DNA of 64,000 nucleotides from Streptomyces koelreuteriae (GCF_018604545.1 NZ_CP075896.1:1-64000); one strand, 5' to 3'; positions 1-8,569 are shown, counted from the stretch's first letter. Notes: generated by a model from the letters alone, not told the origin. Made by a program: numbers and translations.

Positions 1-40
1 AGGTTAACACAAAGACACCGACAACTTTCTTCAGCACCTT
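1..40. other. Residual Oxford Nanopore native barcode/adapter (not genomic)
   Basis: Bases 8-31 match, from memory, the 24-base ONT barcode NB01 (starts CACAAAGACACC, ends ACTTTCTT). Bases 1-7 (AGGTTAA) and 32-39 (CAGCACCT) match the native-barcode flanks, and base 40 (T) fits the ligation overhang. The stretch is AT-rich, unlike everything after it, and the telomere begins exactly at base 41. It is library sequence left on the contig end. Confidence 0.93.
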
Positions 41-360
41 CCCGCGGAGCGGGTGTCCCATCGCTGCGCGATGTGCAAGCGAACACTCGTGCTGCGCACG
101 GGTGTTGCGCACGGTGTTGCGCTCACGCTCCGCGTGAGCGCTGGCGGGTGGCTGCGCCACCTGCACACCCTGCTTGCTGCGCAAGCAGGGTGACGGTCCG
201 TCCGCTGCGCTCCCGGACCGGCGGGACTCTGTCCCGCTACCAGGCTTCCGCTTCGCTCCAGCCTGATCGGCGAGTCCGCTGCGCTCCCCCGCCTGACGGT
301 CCTTTCGGCTGCGCCTCCAGTCCCTTTGGGGCCCGCTGGCGCGGGCGGGGCTGGCTATAA
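41..360. repeat. Archetypal Streptomyces telomere (palindrome array)
   Basis: The array starts with CCCGC-GGA-GCGGG (41-53), then CATCGC-TGC-GCGATG (59-73), an imperfect hairpin at 83-106, GCGCTCACGC-TCC-GCGTGAGCGC (119-141), GGTGGC-TGC-GCCACC (147-161), CCCTGCTTGC-TGC-GCAAGCAGGG (168-190), a palindrome at 195-219, GCGGGAC-TCT-GTCCCGC (221-237), one at 241-265 and weaker ones to about 355. Order, loop type and the GTGCAAGCGAACAC spacer at 72-86 match the common Streptomyces telomere family. In that family the 3' strand folds on these palindromes while Tap and the Tpg terminal protein patch the end. The open frame running through it is a by-product of hairpin composition. Confidence 0.95.
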
Positions 361-399
361 GGGGCGGGGGTCGCTCGTTCGTGTGGGTTCTAGGTAGCG

Positions 400-420
400 G
401 CTGCATCAGGTTGATGCAGC
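400..420. repeat. Perfect inverted repeat inside the telomere
   Basis: GCTGCATCA (400-408), loop GGT, TGATGCAGC (412-420). Arms are 9 bp and perfect. It lies between the telomeric array and the first gene, about 70 bp before that gene's start, so it could be an operator, a hairpin in the leader, or an outlying telomere palindrome. Confidence 0.7.
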
Positions 421-489
421 ATGTACCGTTGGCGGAAACACGGGACTCCCACCAACCACTTGGGGCGAGTCTTGAAGGAGGGTACGAAT

Positions 490-929
490 TTGCTGAGCGT
501 CGAAATGCGCCTCATGGTGCGGGAGGAAATCCAGCGTGAGGTTACTGGATTTACGGCGGAACAGATCCGCGAACGGTTGGTGGCTGCGGGTGGTTTGGAA
601 AGCCGCGAGGGTCACCCGAGGCCACTCAGTACGGAGGAGCTGCGGGTGGTTTGGAAAGCCGCGAGGGTCACCCGAGGCCACTCAGTACGGAGGAGCTGCT
701 GGCGGCGGTTCGGCGGAACGAGTTGCGGCGCATCTGGACCTTGATGGGTGGCACGGCGTGGGACGACTACTCTCCCGAGAGGGATGCGCAGGCGGACCGC
801 TGGCACCAGGCGCTGCGGGACCGTCAGGAAGGTGCGAGCGGTGGGGCAGTGGAGTTCGACTCCGGGCTGATCCGCTATCGGATCGTGGCGCAGCGGACTG
901 ACCCGGCGCATCCCGGGCTCCGGTGGTGA
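490..929 (+). pseudogene. First subtelomeric gene, small protein split by a 56-bp tandem duplication
   Basis: A TTG start at 490 sits 7 nt after a strong AAGGAGGG (475-482). The frame encodes a helical, charged N-terminus (MLSVEMRLMVREEIQ), then meets a perfect 56-bp tandem duplication (583-638 and 639-694). Because 56 is not a multiple of 3, the original frame is lost and ends at 744. Removing one copy restores one frame of 127 residues that ends at 929 with WTLMGGTAWDDYSPERDAQ and SGLIRYRIVAQ. The stop overlaps the next gene's GTG start, so the three end-proximal genes look translationally coupled. The family was not recognised. Either the cell carries a recent slippage mutation or the assembly duplicated a segment. 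Confidence 0.72.
583..694. repeat. 56-bp perfect tandem duplication
   Basis: Two identical 56-base units, 583-638 and 639-694, each beginning GCTGCGGGTGGTTTGG and ending AGTACGGAGGA. A further GCTGC follows at 695-699. Excising one copy restores the reading frame of the surrounding gene. Confidence 0.97.
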
Positions 930-1831
930 CGAACTACACCTATGCGCGGTCCGTTGAGGAGGCCGTGGCGAAGGTGCGCCGGGCGAAGGAGAAGCCGGGT
1001 GGCTTGTACGGGGATCAGGGCCTGTACCGCGTGGTGGAGGCCGTCGAGGAGAGCCCGCAGAGCGAGGCGCGTCAACTGCAGGGCGCTCGCGGGCTGTTCC
1101 TCACTGCGGTCATGGACGCCGCTGTTGCCGCCCTGGACGATCAGCCAGCATCTGCCCGCCCGGAGTTGATCGAGGTCCTGTCCGAGTTCTTCTTCGACAC
1201 CGTCCTCACTCGCGCGATCGTCTCCCCCGACAGCGGAGAGGACAACGCTCAGCTGCACGCCCGGGACGGGGAGGTCCTGTCTCGCTTGCTCCTGGCTCAC
1301 CTCGCCGACCACGGCCTGGACCTGGTGGAGGCGAGCGCCGGCACCGGCGAACTGCACGCCCTGCCCGATCGGCACACGGGTGTTGGTCGGCCTTCCCTTC
1401 GTGACGAGGAGAGCGACGCGCCGGCGGAGCTCATCGAGCGCGTCCTCGCCGTGTGCGAGCAGCACTATGCCGCCGTGACCGGCACCACCTCCGAGCAGTG
1501 GGACCAGAAGTCGTCCCAGGAGCTCGTGGACATCGCCCTGCGAACCGTGCACCTGGCGGAGCCGGAAACCTACCCGCAGACGCTGGACGCATACCTGCAC
1601 GAGCACCGGGCGCGGCTGGAGCGGCTGTGGCGCCGCTACGGGCCGGGCGGCATGTTCGCGGGCGAGCTCGTGCTGATCGACCTGCCCGGGTCCTTCGTGC
1701 TGTGCGAGAGGATCGAGACGACCCCGCTCTGGCTCGAAGGGATCTGGACGAAGCGCGGCCAGGAGGAAACCGCACTGGAAAGGCTTCACGGCAGCTGGCT
1801 GTACGACACGGGAGAGGGGGAAGGGCGATGA
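923..1831 (+). CDS. Unknown 302-residue subtelomeric protein, coupled to the helicase
   Basis: The start is GTG at 923 or the next codon at 926. It overlaps the upstream stop (TGA 927-929), and the 3' end overlaps the helicase start as ATGA (1828-1831), so translation is probably coupled at both ends. The protein is soluble, acidic and mostly helical, with no signal peptide or membrane segment. The middle (about 100-140) is disordered-looking and rich in Asp, Glu and Leu. The C-terminal third holds an aromatic, hydrophobic block (YGPGGMFAGELVLIDLPGSF, then TTPLWLEGIW). I do not recognise the family. Position and coupling suggest it works with the terminal helicase. The frame is intact, unlike both neighbours. 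Confidence 0.75.
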   Translation: MVTNYTYARSVEEAVAKVRRAKEKPGGLYGDQGLYRVVEAVEESPQSEARQLQGARGLFLTAVMDAAVAALDDQPASARPELIEVLSEFFFDTVLTRAIVSPDSGEDNAQLHARDGEVLSRLLLAHLADHGLDLVEASAGTGELHALPDRHTGVGRPSLRDEESDAPAELIERVLAVCEQHYAAVTGTTSEQWDQKSSQELVDIALRTVHLAEPETYPQTLDAYLHEHRARLERLWRRYGPGGMFAGELVLIDLPGSFVLCERIETTPLWLEGIWTKRGQEETALERLHGSWLYDTGEGEGR

Positions 1832-4495
1832 GCAGGATTCCACTCAAGAAACACCAGATCGACCAGAAGTCGCGTTTCCGTAAGTGGGTCGGATTCCCTG
1901 CAAGATCATCTGTGCCCCCACAGGGTGCCCGTGGCACGATCGTGTCAGCGACCGGCTCCGGAAAAACGATCATGGCCGCCGCGAGTGCACTGGAGTGCTT
2001 CCCCGAAGGCCGGATCCTCGTGACCGTGCCGACCCTGGACCTGCTCGTGCAGACCGCCCAGGCGTGGCGGGCCGTGGGGCACCGCTCCCCCATGGTCGCG
2101 GTGTGCTCGCTGGAAAACGACCCGGTCCTGAACGAGCTGGGCGTGCGCACCACCACCAACCCCATCCAGCTCGCCCTGTGGGCCGGGCACGGACCGGTCA
2201 TCGTGTTCGCCACGTACGCCTCTCTCGTGGACCGCGAGGACTTCGACGACCCGACGGGCCAGGGACGCACTCGCGGGCCGCTGGAGGCAGCCCTGACGGG
2301 CGGGGAGCGGCTGTACGGCCAGCGCATGGACGGTTTTTCGCTCGCCATCATCGACGAAGCCCACTCAACCGCAGGCGATCTTGGCAGGCCATGGGCGGCG
2401 ATCCACGACAACGCCCGTATCCCCGCCGACTTCCGGCTGTACCTGACCGCGACCCCGCGCATCCTCGCCGCGCCCCGGCCGCAGAAGGGCACGGACGGTC
2501 AGGAGGTGGAGATCGCGACCATGGGCCAGGACTCGGAAACCTACGGCCCGTGGCTGGCTGAGCTCGGGCTGAGCGAGGCGATCGAACGAGCGATCCTCGC
2601 CGGGTTCGAGATCGACGTGCTGGAGATCCGCGACCCCTCCCCGGTCCTCGGGGAATCGGAGGAAGCACAGCGGGGCCGACGCCTGGCGCTTCTGCAGACC
2701 GCGATCCTGGAGCACGCCGCCGCGCACAACCTCCGTACAGTCATGACTTTCCATCAGAAGGTGGAGGAGGCGGCGGCTTTCGCGGAGAAGATGCCGGAGA
2801 CGGCCGCGGAGCTGTACGTCAACGACGCCTCCGACGGCGACTTGGCCGCCGCGGGCCGACTCCCCGCATCGTCGATCGACGCGGAGTTCTACGAGCTGGA
2901 GGCCGGTCGCCATGTCCCGCCGGACCGCGTGTGGTCGGCATGGCTGTGCGGCGACCACCTGGTGGCCGAACGGCGCGAGGTGCTGCGGCAGTTCGCCAAC
3001 GGCATCGACGCAGCTGGCCGCCGGGTCCACCGCGCGTTCCTCGCAAGCTGTCGCGTGCTCGGAGAAGGCGTCGACATCACTGGCGAGCGGGGCGTGGAAG
3101 CCCTCTGCTTCGCCGACACCCGCGGTTCGCAGGTGGAGATCGTGCAGAACATCGGCCGAGCGCTCAGGCTCAACCGCGACGGCAGCACGAAGATCGCCCG
3201 CATCATCGTGCCGGTGTTCCTGGAGTCCGGCGAGGACCCCACTGACATGGTCGCCTCCGCCAGTTTTCGCCCCCTTGTAGCCGTTTTGCAAGGCCTCCGC
3301 AGTCATGATGAACGACTTGTCGAGCAGCTCGCCTCCCGGGCCCTGAGTAGCGGGAAGCGCAAGGTGCACGTCCGGCGCGATGAGGACGGCCAGATCATCG
3401 GGCCGGCGGCGCGGGCGATGGCCAGGACGAGGAACAGGACGACACCGACGCCGTTGCAGAGTCGGCCCTGCTCCACTTCTCCAGCCCGCGCGACGCGGCG
3501 ACCATCGCGGTTCTCCTGCGCACCCGGGTCTACCGGCCGGAGTCCCTGGTGTGGCTGGAGGGCTACCAAGCCCTCATCCACTGGCGGAAGAAGCACCACA
3601 TCCTCGGCCTCTACGCCGTCCCCTACGACACCGAGGTCGAGGTCGGCGTGACAAAGGCTTTCCCGCTGGGGAGGTGGGTGCACCAGCAGCGAAAGGCACT
3701 GCGGGCCGGGGAACTGGAGCCGCGGCGCAAGGAGCTCTTGGACGCTCCCGAGGCCGGGATGATCTGGGAGCCGGGCGAAGAGGCGTGGGAGAACAAACTC
3801 GCCGCACTCCGCTCCTACCGGCAGGCCACAGGCCACCTCGCACCCCGCCAGGACCAGGTGTGGGGCGAGAGCGAGGCCGGGGGGCTGGTACCCGTTGGGC
3901 AGCACATGGCCAACCTGCGCCGCAAGGGCGGCCTCGGAAAGGACCCCGAGCGGGCGGCGGAGCGCGCGGAGCAGCTGGCGGCGATCGACTCGGACTGGAA
4001 CTGCCCCTGGCCACTGGCCTGGCAACGCCACTACCGCGTCCTCGCCGACCTCGTCGACGCCGACGGCGCTCTGCCCGACATCGCTCCGGGCGTCCTCTTC
4101 GACGGCGACGATATCGGGCGCTGGCTCCAGCGGCAGTCCCAGCCGGCTACTTGGGCGCAGCTGTCGACCGAGCAGCAGGAGCGGCTGTCCAAGCTGGGCA
4201 TCAAGCCCGCCCAGGCGACGTCTCCGGCCCCTGCGGCTACGCGTGCGACGAAGGGCCCGAGCAAGGCGCAGCAGGCGTTCCAGCGCGGCCTGACGGCTCT
4301 CGCGCAGTGGGTGGAACGGGAAGGTGCTCACCGGCCTGTACCCCGCGGCCACAGCGAAGAGATCGCGGTCGACAGCGAGACGGAGCCGGTGGCCGTGAAA
4401 TTGGGTGTGTGGGTCTCCAACACCAAATCTAGGCGGACAAGCTCGCCCAGGACCAGCTCGACGCACTGCGGGAGCTGGGCATCGAGTGGGCGTGA
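1828..4495 (+). pseudogene. ttrA: TtrA-like subtelomeric superfamily II helicase with helicase-associated repeats, two frameshifts
   Basis: ATG at 1828 follows GGAGAGGGGGAAGG and overlaps the upstream stop. The N-terminal half has Walker A (SATGSGKT), DEAH in LAIIDEAHS, the LYLTATPR motif and motif VI (QNIGRALRL). The C-terminal half carries about four helicase-associated (HA) repeats, for example WEPGEEAWENKL and the closing GVWVSNTKSRR...LRELGIEWA. Two lesions break it. Near 3408 the frame must move by one missing base to reach GDGQDEEQDD. Near 4433 CGGACAAG replaces an expected CGGGACAAG, after which DKLAQDQLDALRELGIEWA ends at 4495. Helicases of this type are the classic end-proximal ttr genes of Streptomyces chromosomes and linear plasmids and are linked to conjugal transfer. 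Both lesions are single-base losses and may be long-read errors, in which case the gene is intact (about 889 residues). Confidence 0.85.
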
Positions 4496-4544
4496 CGCTC
4501 CCATCGGCAAGGTCCGTCCCGTTTGGCAATGATCCGAGGCTGGG

Positions 4545-5120
4545 TCAGAAGCGCGGGGGCGGGGTGGTGAGGTAGGGAACGAGTTGGGCTTCAAGGTCGG
4601 CGATGCGTTTGTCCATGAAGCGGTTGTTCTGGCGGGCGCTGGTCAGGCGTTCTTGGATCTGCTGGTTGTCCTGGGTGAGTTGTCGTACGTGCTGCTTCAG
4701 CGTGGTGTTCTCGGTGACGATGCGCTGAAGTGAGCCTTCGGGGAGATCGTGTTCGAGGTCGCGGATCTTGCCGAGGAGTTCTGCGATGCGGGTGCGCTGG
4801 GTGCGGATTTCGCGCTGGGCTTGGGTGAGTGCGTCTGCGGCGTTGAGTGCACGTTCCTTCCAGGCGGGCTGTGCGCGGCTGGCGCTGCTGGAGACTCCGG
4901 GATGGGGTCTGGTTGTGCGGGTGGCCTGTTCGATCACGGCTCTGGCCTGCTGGTTTTGATAGAGGAAGGTACGTGAGACGCGGGCAGTACGGGCGAGGGC
5001 TGCGACGGTGACAGGCGTGTGGTCGCGTGCTGCGGCCGTCAGGGCGGTCTGGAGGCGTTCGAGCATCTCCTGGGTGGCTTGGCGGCGGGCTTGGACGGCC
5101 GCGTCGGTGCGGGGGCTCAT
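4545..5120 (-). CDS. DUF6262 (TnpC-like) partner of tyrosine recombinase
   Basis: A 191-residue protein whose ATG (5120) overlaps the stop of the upstream recombinase as ATGA. Residues about 35-60 form a helix-turn-helix (TVAALARTARVSRTFLYQN). The second half is a long coiled coil (residues about 95-180, for example RIAELLGKIRDLEHDL and IADLEAQLV). This architecture is typical of the DUF6262/TnpC proteins encoded downstream of Tn554-type tyrosine recombinases, where they assist the recombinases. The frame is intact although its partner is truncated, so it is probably a remnant of a mobile element. Confidence 0.85.
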   Translation of the reverse strand: MSPRTDAAVQARRQATQEMLERLQTALTAAARDHTPVTVAALARTARVSRTFLYQNQQARAVIEQATRTTRPHPGVSSSASRAQPAWKERALNAADALTQAQREIRTQRTRIAELLGKIRDLEHDLPEGSLQRIVTENTTLKQHVRQLTQDNQQIQERLTSARQNNRFMDKRIADLEAQLVPYLTTPPPRF

Positions 5121-6171
5121 GGCTGTCCTGTGGTGTCGTCGGGGGCCTGAAGTGCTGCGAGGTCTCGGGCGCGGAAGGCGGTGCTCCGGTGCGGTGGAAG
5201 TAGTCCTGGGGGCGCCGCAGGTCGAGGGTGAGGGCTTCGTCGAGGATGCCGAGGGCGGCCAGGGCCTGTTCGAGTCCTTTGATGGCTTTGGCGGTGGGTT
5301 CGAAGACGGTGTGGAGGTAGTCGGCGGTGGCGTCGTCGGGGGCGTTCTCGGCTATGGAGCGCCACTGTTCGGCTTTGCGGCGCCAGTAGAGGAGGTCTGC
5401 GCCGGAGAGGACGAAGTTGTCGCAGTTCTCGCAGTCGAGTTTCCAGGGGCAGGCTCCGCCGTCGACGACGGGTTGGTAGGTGCAGAATCCGCCGTCGGTG
5501 GGGGTGCTGCGGCGGGAGCGGTCCAGGGCCAGGGCGAGGGCTGTCTCGCGGTCGATGGGGGTGGTGTCGCCGGAGAGGAGTTTGCCTGGGTGGGGTGCGC
5601 CGGGCCCGGCTACCCAGATGGTGTTCAGGACGTCTTCGAGGTCGCTGTTGGTGATCTTCACGTAGTGCTCGGCCATACGTTCGGAGAGCTGGCCGAGGTA
5701 GCGGCGGATGTGGGTGAGCGTGGCGCCGGCGCGCAGCAGGTTGGTGGCCAGGGTGTGGCGGGCCTGGTGGGCGACGTAGGCGCCGCCGAGGTCGAGGTCG
5801 GCGATCCAGGTCTTGAAGCGCTGGTTGAAGTGTCCGTAGGAGATCGGCTGCCGGCCATTGGGGTTGCGGATGCGGGAGGGGAACAGGGCCAGGCCGGGGC
5901 GTTCAGCGGCTGTTGGGGTGCGGCCGTAGCGCTTTTCGAAGCGGTGGAGTGTCTTGGTTCGGCGGGCATCGAGGCACTGGTAGACGGGCTCGGGGATGCG
6001 GATGCCCTCGTTGTAGTTGCCGACCTTGGTCTGGTCGTGCCACAGCATGGCCAGGCCGCGGTAGCGGCCGATGCAGTCCAGGCGTAGTCCGACGACCTCG
6101 CTGCAGCGGCGCCCGGTGGCGACGATGGTCTCCCAGATGTCCCGCAGGCCCCGGTCGTTGAGGTCGAGTTC
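5117..6171 (-). pseudogene. Tyrosine recombinase (Tn554 TnpB-like), 5'-truncated and frameshifted
   Basis: The catalytic domain is recognisable: box I Arg in ATGRRCSEVVGLRLDC, the HxxR motif in HQARHTLATNLLRAG, and the tyrosine in ERMAEHYVKI. A Cys-containing tail follows (CPWKLDCENCDNF), and the end is RRPQDYF...FRARDLAAL. Two defects are visible. First, homology begins abruptly at ELDLNDRGLRDIWE (6171), right after an in-frame TAG, so the N-terminal DNA-binding half is missing. Second, near 5185 one base is missing, and only after changing frame does the protein end at 5117, overlapping the DUF6262 start. It could not cut DNA normally as it stands. Confidence 0.85.
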
Positions 6172-6582
6172 CTACCTCAGCCACTTAAGGTACCGAAGGG
6201 CGGCCATGCTCATCCCGGCCGCAGGACCGCCGGGTTCCTCCAGGTCGGCTACCTGCCGCCGCAGGGCCGGTGTGTCCGCCCCAGGGCGGAACCGGTCTCG
6301 GATGGTCTCGTCGGCGCTTTCGCTGGAGGGCTTGCTGATCAGATGCCGAAGAGCGGCATGGGGTCGCCTGCCCTGAACGCGGCACAGCGGGTGCAGGTGC
6401 GGCTTTCGGCAGGTGGCTTCCTTCACGTTGCGCCGGCACTCGGCGCAGTGCGGCGCCCGCCACGGGTACGGCACCGCGTCCACGGCCGCCTGGGCCGCCG
6501 CCCGGGCCTCAGCGAGCGCGTGTGGGTCGTCCTGGTCATCCAGGAGGCGCAGCGCACGGTGCAGAGCCTCGCGGGCCTTCAT
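6172..6582 (-). CDS. Hypothetical protein with Cys/His cluster, abutting the truncated recombinase
   Basis: A 136-residue frame starting at ATG 6582, which overlaps the previous stop as ATGA. An Ala/Glu-rich helical segment (LAEARAAAQAAVDAV) is followed by a possible metal-binding cluster with CAEC, then C, H, H and C over about 25 residues. The C-terminal 40 residues look less coding-like. The TAG stop at 6172-6174 is in the same frame as, and directly before, the recombinase fragment, so this stop may mark a recombination or deletion joint and the true C-terminus may be lost. Family not recognised. Confidence 0.5.
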   Translation of the reverse strand: MKAREALHRALRLLDDQDDPHALAEARAAAQAAVDAVPYPWRAPHCAECRRNVKEATCRKPHLHPLCRVQGRRPHAALRHLISKPSSESADETIRDRFRPGADTPALRRQVADLEEPGGPAAGMSMAALRYLKWLR

Positions 6583-6821
6583 GGGGTCGGGTGCGCGGCG
6601 GGCCACTGGGGGCACGTGAACTCCAGGGGCGCGGCGGGGAGTCGAGCCGATGACGCCCAGGTGACCCACGTGGCGGTTTCGGCGTCTCCCAGCAGCACCT
6701 GGGCCTGCTCGGTCGGTGTCTCCCCGCACGCCGTGGACGGCAGCCGTGGGTGGCCTTGGGCGCGGGAACGCAAGGGCGTTAGGGGCCCTATGAGGTGATG
6801 GCGCAGGGCTGGGTGGCCCAC
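6579..6821 (-). pseudogene. Hypothetical protein fragment
   Basis: The coding-like frame ends in CGETPTEQAQVLLGDAET and LEFTCPQWPAAHPTP, with its stop overlapping the next start. The same frame continues upstream without a start codon (TTALEQHDEETACYEQVGHP) until a TAG near 6876, which suggests that the original N-terminus has been lost. GTG at 6821 is only the first available start. Not recognised. Confidence 0.4.
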
Positions 6822-7156
6822 CTGTTCGTAGCACGCAGTCTCCTCGTCGTGCTGCTCCAGGGCGGTGGTCCGGCCACGCTAGGCCAGGCTGATCACGAAG
6901 GTGATCAGCCGGAGGTACGGACGTGTGCCATGGCGGACTCCCCGAGTGTCTCGCCGGTGCCGTCGTTCGGCGCCTTGTATCCAGCGTCACGGCCCGCCCA
7001 GGATGCTGAACGGATCTCGCCGTACAAATTCATCAGCTTCCATCACCATCCACTTACGTCTTCTGCGCGATGCCGGTGACCTGCACTTCCTGGCACTCTC
7101 TGACACCCGGCCGTCCGGCCGGACCAACGGGTGGCGGCCGAGACGAGGGGGCGGAC
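6822..7156. other. Non-coding gap with a perfect hairpin
   Basis: No convincing complete gene. It holds the perfect hairpin GGCTGATCAC (6887-6896), loop GAAG, GTGATCAGCC (6901-6910), which may be a terminator or operator. A relatively AT-rich stretch at 7022-7065 may contain the promoter of the following gene. Confidence 0.5.
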
Positions 7157-8167
7157 ATGGACAGTGCGCGGGAGGAACTGACCCAGGCACTGCAGGACTT
7201 GCACACCAAGGCCGGCAGGCCCAGCTTGCGGACCGTCTCCGAAGCCGCGGCAGCACGAAACGAGGAGTTCCCCGAGACGGTCAGCCACGACACAGTCGGC
7301 CAGATGCTGCGCGGCACCGGCGCTGTGCCGCGCTGGAAGGAGCTGGAGCACGTGGTCGTCGTCCTGTCCGACATGGCCTCGGCCGTGCCCGGTTCCCACA
7401 CCAGCGCGGACTGCGGCACCGTCGTCAGCAGGTTCCTCTTCCTGTGGGAGGCCGCCGACGACAGCTGCTTTCAGAAGAACGCGGACACCGGCGCTCCGGC
7501 CGTCATCCCGGAGATGGCCCTGTACGTCGTGCAATCCATCGAGAACCTCTCCGGCGACCAGGACGAGCACGTCCGCGCCATGCGCTATCTCGCCGATATA
7601 GGCAATACCCACCACCTCGAAGGCAGGGGCAGGCCCCGACTGTGGGTGGACTGGCTCGCCGCCTTACGCGCCGCCGGCCGCCACGGCACCGCAGACCGCC
7701 TGCGCGACACCGCGCTCATGCAACAGGAATTCCGCCTTGTGCACGAACAGCCCCTGGAAGAAGCCGGGCTCACCGAGGACGCCGAACGCGCAGCCGTCTT
7801 CTGCACCCTGGACTCCATGTCCACCAATGTGCTGCCGCTCGCCCGGATGGCAGCTCCGGAAGCCATCGCCGTCTGGGGTCTGCAGCGCAGGGGCAACGGC
7901 ACGCTCTACCCCTGGTCTGACCAGACCTGGGAACGCGGAGGCCCTCGGGACGAACTCCTGACGCAATTCGTCCGCCAGCGTCCCCTGGAAGACGTCACCG
8001 ACCTCGCATGCGCCATGGATCTGCACGGCATCGAGGTCCACTTCCTCTTGGAGAAGGTGCCCCTGTGGGACCTCGCGACACTCGCCATCGACGCCACACT
8101 CCGCGGCGCCACCACCGTGTGCGAGCCCGTACAGCGTCGCCTGTCCGACCTGCTCCGGCGACACTGA
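7157..8167 (+). CDS. HTH-domain regulatory protein, Streptomyces type
   Basis: A 336-residue soluble protein. ATG at 7157 follows GAGGGGGCGGAC. Residues about 5-70 form an HTH-like domain of the kind seen at the N-terminus of many Streptomyces signalling proteins (GRPSLRTVSEAAAAR, then SHDTVGQMLRG and a WKELEHVVVVL helix). The rest is helical and repeat-like (DRLRDTAL, AAPEAIAVWGLQRRGN, TLYPWSDQTWERGG), compatible with a TPR-like effector module, but no catalytic motif is seen. It stands alone in orientation. Probable regulator; target unknown. Confidence 0.75.
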   Translation: MDSAREELTQALQDLHTKAGRPSLRTVSEAAAARNEEFPETVSHDTVGQMLRGTGAVPRWKELEHVVVVLSDMASAVPGSHTSADCGTVVSRFLFLWEAADDSCFQKNADTGAPAVIPEMALYVVQSIENLSGDQDEHVRAMRYLADIGNTHHLEGRGRPRLWVDWLAALRAAGRHGTADRLRDTALMQQEFRLVHEQPLEEAGLTEDAERAAVFCTLDSMSTNVLPLARMAAPEAIAVWGLQRRGNGTLYPWSDQTWERGGPRDELLTQFVRQRPLEDVTDLACAMDLHGIEVHFLLEKVPLWDLATLAIDATLRGATTVCEPVQRRLSDLLRRH

Positions 8168-8569
8168 TCCTGCCTGCCGGGTGGTGGGACGAGGTCCCGC
8201 CCAGCCGCAGGTGAGACCAGAACCCGAGCACTCCGCGACCAGATGGCTGTTACTCACTTTCGGGTGACGGCCCGATCCCTTGCGGGGTGGCGCAGCGTGG
8301 CAGAGAGATGCCTGACCCCAACGCCCGCACGGCCTGCCCCTCTGTCAGTGCGTCAACATTGCGCAAGGATGATTTAGATGGATGTCGCATCCGAGAGTTA
8401 CGGAAAATCTGACGACTGGTAACAGGGTCATGTTTTTCCCTCGTCTTCTCCATGGCGTTGACAGGGTGTGCGGGCGGCCAGTCGGCCGTCACCGACACAC
8501 GGCATCCGACTGCCCGGGCAGCCCGCATGGGGCTCCTCGGGGATGGTGTCCGGACCATAAGGGGAGCTC
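8168..8569. other. Non-coding gap of 402 bp
   Basis: No open frame here has convincing coding character or similarity. A locally AT-rich segment (8385-8445) could contain a promoter. AAGGGGAG at 8559-8566 looks like the ribosome-binding site of the decayed lamin-tail gene that follows. Confidence 0.5.

Noticed and set aside
73..360. A 95-residue frame inside the telomere
   Set aside because: Its composition follows the telomeric hairpins (many Cys, Arg, Pro) and it has no ribosome-binding site.
6887..6910. Hairpin GGCTGATCAC-GAAG-GTGATCAGCC as an attachment site
   Set aside because: It is perfect and close to a recombinase remnant, but no second copy was seen, so it is kept only as a hairpin.
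8250..8558. A 102-residue minus-strand frame in the gap
   Set aside because: No ribosome-binding site, no family resemblance, and codon use unlike the neighbours.
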